A stretch of DNA of 64,000 nt from Phytobacter ursingii (GTDB taxonomy: Bacteria; Pseudomonadota; Gammaproteobacteria; Enterobacterales; Enterobacteriaceae). Position 1 is the stretch's first letter, and the number at the start of each line of letters is the position of its first letter. Shown one piece after another: positions 45,177-53,851 of the stretch. The stretch is from assembly GCA_901456055.1 (NCBI GenBank), contig CABDWT010000012.1, positions 62,001-126,000 on the forward strand, in the 5' to 3' direction. The notes below the pieces were generated by a model. It was not told the DNA's origin. It was given only the letters and a program-made list of their open reading frames with translations, and searched no databases. Position numbers and translations under genes: made by a program.

Positions 45177-46374
45177 CGCCACGCGCCTTATGCAGACGAG
45201 CAGGAAGAATAGCCATCGCAATCATACCTGCCAGCACGCCCATCGCCAGATTTCCGGTACTGATGGTGGCCGCAACGGTCACCATCATCACCAGCGTTTC
45301 GGCAATCGGCGCACGCTGTAGCGTCGTTGGTTGCAAACTGTGCCAGCTAAAGGTTTTGCAGGCGACAATAGTCATGATGCCCGCCAGTACGACCATCGGA
45401 ATTTCCGCCATCACCTCGCTCAGTGCCGTCACCAGCAGTAATAGCACCAGGCCCGCCACGATGGTGGACACACGACTGCGGCCTTTGCCCATTTCCACGT
45501 TGACGATGGTCTGTCCAATCATTGCGCAACCGGCGATACCGCCGTAAAAACCCGCAAGAATATTGGCGATACCCAGCCCGGCGCTTTCCCGGCTTTTGCC
45601 GGATGGCGTGTGGGTTAAATCATCCACCAGCCGTGCGGTCAGCAACGATTCCAGCAGGCCAACAAAGGCAATACTGAGTGCGCAGGGCCAGATGATGCCG
45701 AGCGTGGTGAGGTTAAACGGCACCCGCCATTCGGTGAAGCCGGGCAGCCCCCCCTGCATCGGGCCTTCGTCGCCGACGGTGGGCAGCGCCTGCCCGGTGA
45801 AGACGGTAAATAATGTCAGCACCACGATGGCGACCAGCGGTGCGGGCACGCTTTTCACCCACCGTGGCCACCACAGGACAATCAGCAAGGTCAGGGCGAA
45901 GAGGGCAAGGATCAGCGGTTCGCGGCTCCAGAAATGGGGCACCTGGGCGAAGAAAATCAAAATACCCAGCGCATTCACAAAACCTGTCATCACCGCTTGC
46001 GGCACAAAGCGCATCAGACGCGACATTCGCGTTAAGCCAAAGATAATTTGTATGACACCTGCGAGCACAACGGCTGGCAAAATGTATTCCACGCCGTGCT
46101 GGTGCACCATCGGGCCAATCACCAGCGCTACGGAGCCGGCCGCTGCGGTTACCATCGCCGGACGCCCGCCCAACAACGACATACTGATACACAGCACGAC
46201 GGAAGCCAGCAGGCTGACTTTGGGATCGACGCCCGCGATCACCGAAAAGGAGATCACTTCCGGAATCAACGCCAGAGCGGTAATAACGCCTGCCAGCGCT
46301 TCACGCGTCAGCAGTTGAGGGGAGCGCAGCACGCTGCTGACCCGACCCGTCGGGGAGAATAATTTTTCAGTCAT
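45139..46374 (-). CDS. SulP-family anion transporter lacking a STAS domain
   Basis: SulP/SLC26-type membrane protein of about 411 residues. Its start reads LLTREALAGVITALALIPEVISFSVIAGVDPKVSL, the conserved SulP N-terminal helices; later segments include GGRPAMVTAAAGSVALVIGP and GFYGGIAGCAMIGQTIVN. About ten to twelve membrane segments fill the protein, and it ends in a short charged tail (KARGATAEKSLPAQEK) with no STAS domain. The substrate could be sulfate, bicarbonate or another anion. The start is uncertain: ATG at 46374 begins MTEKLFSPTG, while 46428 and a TTG at 46467 are also in frame; none has a clear ribosome site. Convergent with mgtE, overlapping by 38 bases. Confidence 0.85.
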   Translation of the reverse strand: MTEKLFSPTGRVSSVLRSPQLLTREALAGVITALALIPEVISFSVIAGVDPKVSLLASVVLCISMSLLGGRPAMVTAAAGSVALVIGPMVHQHGVEYILPAVVLAGVIQIIFGLTRMSRLMRFVPQAVMTGFVNALGILIFFAQVPHFWSREPLILALFALTLLIVLWWPRWVKSVPAPLVAIVVLTLFTVFTGQALPTVGDEGPMQGGLPGFTEWRVPFNLTTLGIIWPCALSIAFVGLLESLLTARLVDDLTHTPSGKSRESAGLGIANILAGFYGGIAGCAMIGQTIVNVEMGKGRSRVSTIVAGLVLLLLVTALSEVMAEIPMVVLAGIMTIVACKTFSWHSLQPTTLQRAPIAETLVMMVTVAATISTGNLAMGVLAGMIAMAILPARLHKARGATAEKSLPAQEK

Positions 46375-46652
46375 AACTTTTTGCAGGGGTGAACGGACGC
46401 AGGCATCAATAAATGGATGGCGTGACATGTCTTTGACAAAGTGAAGAATACTACTGTTTCTTAACAAAAGTTGCCAGTAAACATGGTTATTTTTAATGCA
46501 ATTATTAAACTTATTAATAACATTTATGTAATGACTATTTAATGTTTAAACATTATTTAAATCCTCTTTCCCCCGTGCTAGGTTAGATGCGCTAACGAAG
46601 TTACCCGCGATAACTGCTAATAAAGCAGCACTAAAAGTAAGGCATTAACATT

Positions 46653-48311
46653 ATGAAAAGAATGACTGCCAGACTGTTTTCGATGGCTGTCGGGCTTAAT
46701 GCTGTCTCTGCGGCAGCAAAAGCTAACGCATCGAAAGAGCAGGAAACGGATGTGCTTTTAATCGGTGGTGGGATCATGAGCGCCACGTTGGGAACCTACC
46801 TCCAGGAGCTGGAGCCCAACTGGTCGATCACCATGGTGGAACGGCTGGACGCGCTGGCGGAAGAGAGCTCCAACGGCTGGAACAATGCCGGTACGGGGCA
46901 CGCCGCATTGATGGAACTGAACTACACCCCGCAAAACCAGGATGGATCAATCAGCATCAAAAAGGCGATTGAGATTAACGAAGCGTTTCGTATCTCTCGT
47001 CAGTTCTGGGCGCATCAGGTGGAAACCGGTGTGCTGAGCGAACCGCGCTCGTTTATTAATACCGTTCCGCACATGAGTCTGGTGTGGGGCGATGACAACG
47101 TTAACTTCTTGCGTGCTCGCTACAAAGCGTTGCAGCAAAGTACGTTATTCCGTGGCATGCGCTATACGGAAAACCACGAGCAGATCCGCGCATGGGCGCC
47201 GCTGGTCATGGAAGGGCGCGACCCGCAGCAGAAAGTGGCGGCGACGCGTACGGAAATCGGTACCGATGTAAATTTCGGGGAGATTACCCGTCAGCTGATT
47301 CATTCCTTACAGCGCAAAGACAACTTCTCCCTCAAATTGGGTAGCGAAGTTCGTAGCATCAAACGCAATGCAGATAACACCTGGAATGTGACCATCGCCA
47401 GCCTGAAAAACAGCGGCGTCGATCAGGTCATCAAGGCCAAATTTATCTTTATTGGCGCCGGTGGCGCCGCGCTGAAACTATTGCAGGAATCCGGTATCCC
47501 GGAAGCGGCGGAATACGCGGGCTTCCCGGTCGGCGGTCAGTTCCTGGTGTCCGAAAATCCGGATGTGGTGAACAGCCATCTGGCGAAGGTGTATGGTCAG
47601 GCGACCGTGGGCGCGCCGCCCATGTCTGTACCGCATATTGATACCCGTATTATTGATGGCAAACGCGTGCTGCTGTTTGGGCCGTTCGCCACCTTCTCAA
47701 CGCGCTTTTTGAAAAATGGCTCGCTGTGGGATCTGCTGCGCTCAACCAACAGTTCTAACTTCCTGCCCATGTTAAGCGTCGGGATGACCAATTTCAGCCT
47801 GGTGAAATACCTGATGAACCAGGTGCTACAAAATGACGACGATCGCTTTGATGCCCTGTGCGAGTACTATCCGCTGGCTAAAAAAGAGGACTGGCGTTTA
47901 TGGCAGGCCGGGCAACGCGTACAGATCATCAAACGCAATGCGAAGAAGCTGGGTGAGCTGCGTCTGGGCACCGAAGTGGTGAGTGACAAAGAGGGCACCA
48001 TTGCTGCGCTGTTGGGCGCATCGCCGGGCGCTTCCACCGCCGCGCCGATCATGCTGGAACTGATGCAGAAAGTTTTCCCGGAAAAAGTCGCATCTCCTGA
48101 GTGGCAGGCGAAACTGAAAGAGATCATCCCGTTCCTGGGCGTGAAGCTTGATGGCAACGTTGAAGCGTCGGATGAAGAGCTGCATTACACCAGCCGCGTG
48201 CTGGGTCTGAAATGCGACGAATCGCCGCTGGCAGATGCCACGCCGCCGGTACGAAAACCCTCGCATGTCGTGCCTGCGGAGAATGAACCCGCGGCGGATA
48301 TCGCGCTGTAA
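46653..48311 (+). CDS. mqo: Malate:quinone oxidoreductase Mqo
   Basis: FAD-dependent peripheral membrane enzyme oxidising malate to oxaloacetate with quinone as acceptor, a bypass of malate dehydrogenase in the TCA cycle. It has 552 residues. The N-terminus resembles a signal-like segment ([20 protein letters not shown]), followed by the FAD motif [16 protein letters not shown] (about 33-48). [20 protein letters not shown] and [18 protein letters not shown] are typical Mqo motifs. The E. coli protein has a similar N-terminus. It has its own upstream region of about 180 bases and a clear terminator. Confidence 0.97.
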   Translation: MKRMTARLFSMAVGLNAVSAAAKANASKEQETDVLLIGGGIMSATLGTYLQELEPNWSITMVERLDALAEESSNGWNNAGTGHAALMELNYTPQNQDGSISIKKAIEINEAFRISRQFWAHQVETGVLSEPRSFINTVPHMSLVWGDDNVNFLRARYKALQQSTLFRGMRYTENHEQIRAWAPLVMEGRDPQQKVAATRTEIGTDVNFGEITRQLIHSLQRKDNFSLKLGSEVRSIKRNADNTWNVTIASLKNSGVDQVIKAKFIFIGAGGAALKLLQESGIPEAAEYAGFPVGGQFLVSENPDVVNSHLAKVYGQATVGAPPMSVPHIDTRIIDGKRVLLFGPFATFSTRFLKNGSLWDLLRSTNSSNFLPMLSVGMTNFSLVKYLMNQVLQNDDDRFDALCEYYPLAKKEDWRLWQAGQRVQIIKRNAKKLGELRLGTEVVSDKEGTIAALLGASPGASTAAPIMLELMQKVFPEKVASPEWQAKLKEIIPFLGVKLDGNVEASDEELHYTSRVLGLKCDESPLADATPPVRKPSHVVPAENEPAADIAL

Positions 48312-48315
48312 TCGC

Positions 48316-48341
48316 AAAAACCTGCTTCGGCAGGTTTTTTT
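48316..48341 (+). terminator. mqo terminator
   Basis: AAAACCTGC and GCAGGTTTT form a 9-bp stem around a TTCG tetraloop and end in seven T's. It begins 5 bases after the mqo stop. Confidence 0.95.
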
Positions 48342-48515
48342 GTCTTAGCGTTTGAGCAGCTTAAACCGATGACAGCATCGTTTTTCCCCTGAAATCATCC
48401 CCGCTACTTTTGCCGTAAATGCCCGGCGCTTTGGCATGTTGACAATCTGGTCGCCGGAGTAAAATGTATAATCCGCGCAATATCCACCCGGCAGGCCACA
48501 AGGATTCGTTATCCC

Positions 48516-49091
48516 GTGAATAATACATTCGGTTTTCCATTTTCAGCGGGCATTTTCGCTCTGGCCTTTATCGCCAGCGCCGCAGTGCAGGCATCGGAAA
48601 ATAAAACGCCGGACGTGATTAATCGCATCATGGCGGAACCGGTGCACAATCTGAGTCTCATGGATGCCGATCCACAGGGAGCATTGCGTTGGGTCGTCTG
48701 GCAGGAAAGGCAGGCAGATTCCCACGTTTCCTACCTTGCGTTGTATCAGCAGGCTAAAGGAGCTGCATCACCGGTATGGTCAACAAGCTGGCCGGATGCC
48801 TGGGCACCTGCGCTGTACTCTCTGTCTGAATGGCGCTGGCAAGGAAATGCTCTTTTGGCCGTGACGCTTCAATTTGGCGCCGCCGCCGGGCAAGTTGAAC
48901 TGTATGGACTGGATGCGAAAAACCGGCCGGTACAACTGGCAGAAAAGACGGCAGCCAGCGTCGGCTGGAAAATCAATGAAGCGGGTGAGCGATTATTAGT
49001 CCTTTATGAACCTAAGCCAACAGCGCTCAAAGCGAGCTGTTATGGCTGGCGGGAAAATACGGGCAAATTAATGCCTCAGTCGTGCAACTGA
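48516..49091 (+). CDS. Exported protein of unknown function
   Basis: I do not recognise this 191-residue protein. It starts at GTG 48516 (MNNTFGFPFSAG) with a signal peptide whose likely cleavage site follows AAVQA (near residue 26), so it is probably periplasmic. The mature part is rich in Trp and alternating hydrophobic residues (LRWVVWQERQ, LSEWRWQGNALLAVTLQF, VELYGLDAKN), suggesting beta structure. Two cysteines near the C-terminus (KASCYGW and PQSCN) could form a disulfide. AAGGA lies upstream of the GTG at a rather long spacing. It stands between mqo and the IraP-like gene, where E. coli has eco-nap-ccm-narP. Confidence 0.78.
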   Translation: MNNTFGFPFSAGIFALAFIASAAVQASENKTPDVINRIMAEPVHNLSLMDADPQGALRWVVWQERQADSHVSYLALYQQAKGAASPVWSTSWPDAWAPALYSLSEWRWQGNALLAVTLQFGAAAGQVELYGLDAKNRPVQLAEKTAASVGWKINEAGERLLVLYEPKPTALKASCYGWRENTGKLMPQSCN

Positions 49092-49112
49092 CAGGGACAG
49101 ATCTTCCGGTAA

Positions 49113-49460
49113 TCATTTCTGTTCGGGGCTATCGTCAGTATTCGATAAAAGGTCGTTCAGTGTTTCGAAATCGATTTCTGATTCAGCGTCATCCAGCAAC
49201 TGGGTGACGGAAAGCAGATCGGTAAATTCGCTGAGCAGCATTTCGGCATCGGATTTAAGCGGCGTATCGGAGACATCGACCGCCGTATTGATGGCTTTCT
49301 TAACGTTCTCAATGATTTCGCGAACGCCGCCGTTTTTCCCGAGCGTGAGTACCAGGGCGCTGAGCAACAGTGACTGTGCCTCTACGCGAGCCGTCAGCTG
49401 TTTCGCCTCCGCATCCATCCTGGAAATCTTTGCAATCATACTGATTATGACATTTTTCAT
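49113..49460 (-). CDS. IraP-like sigma-S anti-adaptor protein
   Basis: The ATG at 49460 has AGGGA 8 bases upstream and gives 115 residues; a longer frame to 49520 lacks such a site. The N-terminal half (MKNVIISMIAKISRMDAEAK, then QLTARVEAQ) resembles E. coli IraP as I recall it ([20 protein letters not shown], then ELCAQVEAL), sharing 13 of the first 36 positions with conservative changes between. IraP binds RssB and so protects sigma-S from ClpXP during phosphate starvation. This protein is about 30 residues longer, with an acidic C-terminal tail (DDAESEIDFETLNDLLSNTDDS). E. coli iraP is at a different locus (near phoA), so this could be a paralogue or a relocated gene. The function is inferred from the family. 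Confidence 0.72.
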   Translation of the reverse strand: MKNVIISMIAKISRMDAEAKQLTARVEAQSLLLSALVLTLGKNGGVREIIENVKKAINTAVDVSDTPLKSDAEMLLSEFTDLLSVTQLLDDAESEIDFETLNDLLSNTDDSPEQK

Positions 49461-49710
49461 GTGATTCCCTGCCTCTGATCCGCATGAGTCCTGCCCACCC
49501 ACAAAACATGAGCGTGCCATTTCTAAAGCCTAAATGAGCTTAGGTTATTTCACGCGTTGAAAAATGCTGAGCCGGACACAGATGTGAAAAGATCTGTATC
49601 AGGCATTAAGGGAAAACGCGGTCTGACAAACAATCACCTGTAAGTGCGATATATTGTTTTTTGTCTGCAAAGGGAGAGGACGGTAAGACGTGAGAGGATC
49701 GCAGGCATTA
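49461..49710 (-). promoter_or_regulatory. Upstream region of the IraP-like gene, with a small inverted repeat
   Basis: About 250 bases between the gene and the proL terminator. CCTAA (49529-49533) and TTAGG (49540-49544) form an inverted repeat about 70-85 bases upstream of the ATG, a possible operator. I could not assign -10/-35 elements or a clear PhoP box. No other gene is seen. Confidence 0.3.
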
Positions 49711-49745
49711 AAAAACCCGCAGACTCAGAGAGAATGCGGGTTTTT
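49711..49745 (-). terminator. proL terminator
   Basis: AAAAACCCGCA and TGCGGGTTTTT form an 11-bp stem around a 13-base loop, followed on the reverse strand by T's. It lies about 40 bases beyond the tRNA 3' end. Confidence 0.85.
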
Positions 49746-49786
49746 AAGGGGTAACCGGTCACGTAAAAACTTACCGGTAAAATATT

Positions 49787-49863
49787 TGGTCGGCACGAGA
49801 GGATTTGAACCTCCGACCCCTGACACCCCATGACAGTGCGCTACCAGGCTGCGCTACGTGCCG
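49787..49863 (-). tRNA. proL: tRNA-Pro (anticodon GGG)
   Basis: The reverse strand reads CGGCACGTAGCGCAGCCTGG at the 5' end and GTTCAAATCCTCTCGTGCCG, then ACCA, at the 3' end; the acceptor stem (CGGCACG/CGTGCCG) pairs perfectly and CCA is encoded. It is 77 nt long. The anticodon loop AUGGGGU places GGG at positions 34-36, decoding CCC/CCU. The anticodon stem is CUGUC/GUCAG; relative to E. coli proL as remembered, the second pair changes from C-G to U-A, a compensatory substitution. It is upstream of, and co-directional with, its own terminator. Confidence 0.97.
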
Positions 49864-49939
49864 ATTTGTGGCGGTAATAGTACCCTTTTCACCGCTGATT
49901 GCAAGTGACCGGGTCGCTAACTGATTCATAAATAATCAA

Positions 49940-51700
49940 TCAGTTAGCGATAAACCGTTTTTCATCTGTCAGGACCTGCAACAGCAAACTTAACTGCGGT
50001 TTCTGATCCTGAATTTTTTCACCCTGCGGATTCCAGGTCTGATAGCTGCCGTTCTGATTGAGCACCAGTGTCATCTGCGGTGTCGTAATCGCCAGCGCAT
50101 CGCCGCTTGCTGCGGTGACCCAGGTATGTCGGCGTGTCGCGTTAAACAGATCCTGACCCTGTGAATACTCGTTTGCTGGCGTACTGACATGCAACAGGCG
50201 CTGCATCAGCGTCGTCATTACATCTTTGTGGTCGGTCAACTTGTTAATGCGCTGTGCAGGTGTGCCCGGCCAATGAATCACCAGAGGTACATGGAGATTA
50301 TCGCGCGACCAGGCAAAGTCAGTGGCCGGCTTATCAGCAGGCATGCCGTGACCCGCGGTAATGATCACAACCGTATCATCCAGCTTGCCAGACTCGCGCA
50401 GCGCATCCAGTAAACGGTTGATCTGCGTATCAACATCGGCAACGGCGCGATTATAACGGCGGGCAAAACTCTGCTGATTACCGTCCGGGAGCGTGGTGCC
50501 GTTTAACGCTACCCAGGAGAACCAGCGATTATCGTCCTGAGCATAATGACCCAGCCAGTCAATCCATTGATCGGCAGTCTGTGCGTCCGTTTGTGTTTTT
50601 GCCGCAGGCAGCGAGAAATCAGAAAGCAACGCCTGACGATACAACGCGCTGCTAAACCCGTTGGAAGAGAATAAACCTAACTGATAACCCTGCTGATTGA
50701 GCGCGGAGATCAACGCTGCAGGCACACGTGCTGACAGCACACCATCCATGTAGCTCGGTGAAATACCATAAAACAGGCCAAAATAGCCGCTGTCCGCACT
50801 GTTGCCAGAACTCATATGCTGCGTAAAGGTCACGTTCTGTTCGGCAAACGCGGTCAGCGCCGGCATCTGTTTTTCGTAACCTGAGTAATTCAGGCTATCA
50901 ACCGTGATCAGCAGAACATTTTGTCCGGACCCCATATCCAGATAGCGCAGATCGCTTAATGGATACTGTACCGAAACGGCTTCCGGGCTGCCCTGTTCAA
51001 TCAGGCGACGCTGATAATCCTGAGCATCCAGCAGGCCGTGTTTCTCCAGGAAACGGCGTGCCGTCATCGGGTAGGAGAGAGGCAGATTCGCCCGCTGCAT
51101 GGTAATAGGGCGATAGAAGTTAGCATCCGCCCAGATATACATAACGTGGGTGGCAATAAAGGCAACGAAAAAGAACCCTGCCACTGGCTTTGCATAGCGC
51201 CGCCGCCGGGTCAGACTGCGAAGTTTTTGCCAGCTCCAGGTGGCGAACAACATCTCAACGAGCAGGATAACCGGCACGCCGATAAACATCAGTTGCCAGT
51301 CACGCGCTGTTTCATTCTGGTCGGGGTTGATCACCAGTTCCCAGACGATGGGATTGAGGTGCAGGTGAAAACGGGTAAAAACTTCGCTATCGATAAGTAA
51401 CAGCGTCATGCCCATGGTCGCCAGAATAACGGACACGAACCGCATCAGGCGCTGGGACATCACCACAAAGGTGAGGGGAAACAAAATCAGCAGGTAGGTG
51501 GCGAACACCAGAAAGCTGAAATGACCGACCACGCTCAGGTAAGAGTATATCCGCCCGGCAAGCGTTGTCGGCCAGTCGGCGACAAACAGATAGCGGCTAC
51601 CGACCACAATGGACAATAAAATATTGAACAGGGCGAACCAGTGCCCCCAGCTTACCATCTGGGAGACTTTTTCACGGTAGGGCTGACGATGAGTCACCAT
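49940..51700 (-). CDS. yejM: Inner-membrane LPS regulator YejM (PbgA/LapC)
   Basis: Essential-type inner-membrane protein of 586 residues that senses periplasmic LPS and controls LpxC stability through LapB/FtsH. Five N-terminal membrane helices lie within residues 15-190, followed by a linker with the LPS-binding basic segment (RRFLEKHGLLDAQDYQRRL). The periplasmic sulfatase-like domain starts about 245 (NVLLITVDSLNYSGYEKQMP; IITAGHGMPADKP). In this protein the Thr and Asp equivalent to a phosphatase metal site are partly retained. The start matches E. coli (MVTHRQPYREKVSQMVSWGHW). It follows yejL by 18 bases. Confidence 0.97.
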   Translation of the reverse strand: MVTHRQPYREKVSQMVSWGHWFALFNILLSIVVGSRYLFVADWPTTLAGRIYSYLSVVGHFSFLVFATYLLILFPLTFVVMSQRLMRFVSVILATMGMTLLLIDSEVFTRFHLHLNPIVWELVINPDQNETARDWQLMFIGVPVILLVEMLFATWSWQKLRSLTRRRRYAKPVAGFFFVAFIATHVMYIWADANFYRPITMQRANLPLSYPMTARRFLEKHGLLDAQDYQRRLIEQGSPEAVSVQYPLSDLRYLDMGSGQNVLLITVDSLNYSGYEKQMPALTAFAEQNVTFTQHMSSGNSADSGYFGLFYGISPSYMDGVLSARVPAALISALNQQGYQLGLFSSNGFSSALYRQALLSDFSLPAAKTQTDAQTADQWIDWLGHYAQDDNRWFSWVALNGTTLPDGNQQSFARRYNRAVADVDTQINRLLDALRESGKLDDTVVIITAGHGMPADKPATDFAWSRDNLHVPLVIHWPGTPAQRINKLTDHKDVMTTLMQRLLHVSTPANEYSQGQDLFNATRRHTWVTAASGDALAITTPQMTLVLNQNGSYQTWNPQGEKIQDQKPQLSLLLQVLTDEKRFIAN

Positions 51701-51718
51701 AACTTGTCGCTGTTTACC

Positions 51719-51946
51719 TTAATGCGCTTTATCGTCATTAACGGACGACTGCAGTGCCTGGGCGAAAGATTTTGCGATGGCCTGGCGTTGAGCAGGGGCG
51801 ATGCTGGTATTGATCAAGTTCGTCACCATGTTCCCCAGAACCATCAGGGAAAGGTCGGTCGGAGACTTGTGTTTTTCCAGCACGTTGGCCAGCTCACTTA
51901 GCAGTTGTTCAACGTGTTCATCACTGTAGCGGGAAATTTGTGGCAT
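51719..51946 (-). CDS. yejL: DUF1414 protein YejL
   Basis: A 75-residue cytoplasmic protein starting [20 protein letters not shown], nearly identical to E. coli YejL. It is mostly helical; its function is unknown. It is the first gene of yejL-yejM and divergent from yejK, with a gap of about 130 bases that should contain both promoters. Confidence 0.95.
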   Translation of the reverse strand: MPQISRYSDEHVEQLLSELANVLEKHKSPTDLSLMVLGNMVTNLINTSIAPAQRQAIAKSFAQALQSSVNDDKAH

Positions 51947-52078
51947 AAATCGAAATCAGTTATTCATAAAGGGCAACATATTACCGTAGCAACAGCTTTT
52001 TTTCTGCTTTTTTATCAGCAGTTGCACAGTTGCTTGCGTGGTGGTTGAATACCGCCCGGTCTAAAAGGAGAGTTTATC

Positions 52079-53083
52079 ATGAGTCTGGACATCAACCAGA
52101 TTGCCCTGCACCAGCTTATCAAGCGCGATGAGCAAAACCTTGAACTGGTGTTGCGCGAATCTTTGCTGGAACCGACCGCTCCCGTTGAGGAGATGGTCGC
52201 CGAGTTACACCGGGTTTACAGCGCGAAAAGTAAAGCCTACGGCCTGTTTAACGACGACAGCGAACTGGCGCAGGCATTGCGCCTTCAGCGTCAGGGCGAG
52301 GAAGATTTTCTCGCGTTCAGCCGTGCGGCAACGGGGCGCCTGCGTGATGAACTGGCAAAATATCCCTTTGCGGACGGCGGCATTGTGCTGTTCTGCCACT
52401 ATCGTTATCTGGCAGTGGAATACCTGCTGGTCGCTGTGCTGAATAATTTAAGCAGTATGCGCGTTAATGAGCAACTGGACATCAGCGCGACGCATTATCT
52501 CGACATCAACCATGCGGATATCGTGGCGCGTGTGGATTTAACCGAGTGGGAAACCAATCCGGAATCGACGCGTTATTTGACCTTCCTCAGAGGGCGCGTT
52601 GGACGCAAGGTTTCTGACTTTTTCATGGATTTCCTTGGGGCAACCGAAGGGCTAAACGCCAAAGCGCAGAACCGTGGATTGTTGCAGGCGGTGGATGACT
52701 TTACCGCGCAGGCACAGCTCGATAAATCAGAACGCCAGGATGTTCGCCAGCAGGTCTATACCTACTGTAATGAACAGTTGCAGGCAGGCGAAGAGATTGA
52801 ACTGGCGTCACTGTCGAAAGAGCTGGCGGGCGTAAGCGAAGTCAGCTTTGAAGAGTTTACCGCCGGGCAGGGCTATGCGCTTGAAGAGAGTTTCCCGGCG
52901 GATCGCAGCACGCTGCGTCAGTTAACCAAATATGCAGGCAGCGGTGGTGGGTTAACCATTAACTTCGATGCTTTACTGTTGGGCGAGCGTATTTTTTGGG
53001 ATCCGGCGACGGATACATTAACCATTAAGGGCACGCCGCCGAATCTGCGCGATCAATTGCAGCGCAGAACCGGTGGCAACTGA
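52079..53083 (+). CDS. yejK: Nucleoid-associated protein YejK (NdpA)
   Basis: A 334-residue protein of the 37-kDa nucleoid-associated family, starting [19 protein letters not shown]. Homologues bind double-stranded DNA and, in E. coli, interact with topoisomerase IV and gyrase. AAGGAGAG precedes the ATG at 10 bases. No transmembrane segment is seen. The 3' end overlaps the next small ORF by 11 bases. Confidence 0.95.
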   Translation: MSLDINQIALHQLIKRDEQNLELVLRESLLEPTAPVEEMVAELHRVYSAKSKAYGLFNDDSELAQALRLQRQGEEDFLAFSRAATGRLRDELAKYPFADGGIVLFCHYRYLAVEYLLVAVLNNLSSMRVNEQLDISATHYLDINHADIVARVDLTEWETNPESTRYLTFLRGRVGRKVSDFFMDFLGATEGLNAKAQNRGLLQAVDDFTAQAQLDKSERQDVRQQVYTYCNEQLQAGEEIELASLSKELAGVSEVSFEEFTAGQGYALEESFPADRSTLRQLTKYAGSGGGLTINFDALLLGERIFWDPATDTLTIKGTPPNLRDQLQRRTGGN

Positions 53084-53396
53084 GCGCACTGTGCGTAAAG
53101 GAATACGCCAGAAACCGCCTGTCGATGTTGCATTGCTGCAACGGGCCCTCAAAGTCTGGTTCGATTTTCAGTTTGACGGGCAGATGTGGCAGTGCGCGGA
53201 TTTGCTGAGTAACGAAAAGGTGTTTGCTGCGTTCAGCGAGGGGCAGAGCATCCCGATACGTATTTTGCCGTGGACGCCAGAGAGCGCATCGATTCGCCAG
53301 AGGGCATTGCTCAATCAGCTTAAGCGTGAGGATTTACGGGCACAACCGGACGATCCGCGAACGGGCAAACCACTCATTGCGTTTGATGAGACATAA
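53073..53396 (+). CDS. Small protein of unknown function overlapping the end of yejK
   Basis: A 107-codon ORF in a different frame from yejK. It can begin at GTG 53073, inside yejK, or GTG 53091 ([13 protein letters not shown], 101 residues); neither has a strong ribosome site, so translation may depend on coupling to yejK. The sequence looks like a real soluble protein ([51 protein letters not shown]) and ends exactly at a strong bidirectional terminator. It is not part of the E. coli K-12 gene set I remember at this locus. Function unknown. Confidence 0.7.
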   Translation: MATERTVRKGIRQKPPVDVALLQRALKVWFDFQFDGQMWQCADLLSNEKVFAAFSEGQSIPIRILPWTPESASIRQRALLNQLKREDLRAQPDDPRTGKPLIAFDET

Positions 53397-53423
53397 AAAA
53401 ACCCCGCATAGCGGGGTTTTTTT
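53395..53423. terminator. Bidirectional terminator between the yejK operon and rplY
   Basis: ACCCCGC-ATA-GCGGGGT stem-loop flanked by A6 and T7 tracts, symmetric on both strands. It serves the small ORF after yejK and the convergent rplY. Confidence 0.95.
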
Positions 53424-53437
53424 CAACTTGTCAGCGA

Positions 53438-53722
53438 TTACGCGCGAACGAAGTCGATGTGAGACAGTTTCGGTTTGTAAGCGTGACGCTGTACAGCCTG
53501 AACTTTCACTTTTACTTCTTTGCCTTCGATAACCAGAGTCTGAACTTCATCGTAGAATTCAGCTTTAGACTGGATGTTCCACAGCTGGTCGTGGTCCAGT
53601 TCGATAGCAACCGGAGCTTCATTCCCACCGTAAACGATAGCCGGGAATTTGTTAGCTGCGCGCAGGCGGCGGCTCGCACCCTTACCCTGCTCTTTACGTA
53701 CTTCTGCGTTGATAGTAAACAT
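53438..53722 (-). CDS. rplY: 50S ribosomal protein bL25
   Basis: 5S rRNA-binding protein of 94 residues, the short enteric form without the CTC extension. It starts [20 protein letters not shown] and ends [10 protein letters not shown], nearly identical to E. coli. The family regulates its own synthesis by binding its mRNA leader. The gene is monocistronic, with a 129-base upstream gap to radD and the bidirectional terminator at its end. Confidence 0.98.
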   Translation of the reverse strand: MFTINAEVRKEQGKGASRRLRAANKFPAIVYGGNEAPVAIELDHDQLWNIQSKAEFYDEVQTLVIEGKEVKVKVQAVQRHAYKPKLSHIDFVRA

Positions 53723-53851
53723 TTAAAACTCTCTTCAATAGTTCCTGCTACAGGCGACCCAGCAACAGGCAAGTGATCTGCTTTGCGGATGCAAAAGCGG
53801 GCGGGATTATACCCGTATCCCCCCGCTGTTACAAGCCGCACTGAGATGAAC

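Noticed and set aside
45563-46318. 251-codon ORF on the plus strand over the SulP gene
   Set aside because: The reverse-strand product has clear SulP helices; the plus-strand translation is low-complexity Thr/Ala/Pro and has no match.
49787-49863. proL as an integration site with flanking attachment repeats
   Set aside because: No second copy of the tRNA 3' end and no integrase gene were found in the window; only the neighbouring accessory genes hint at it.
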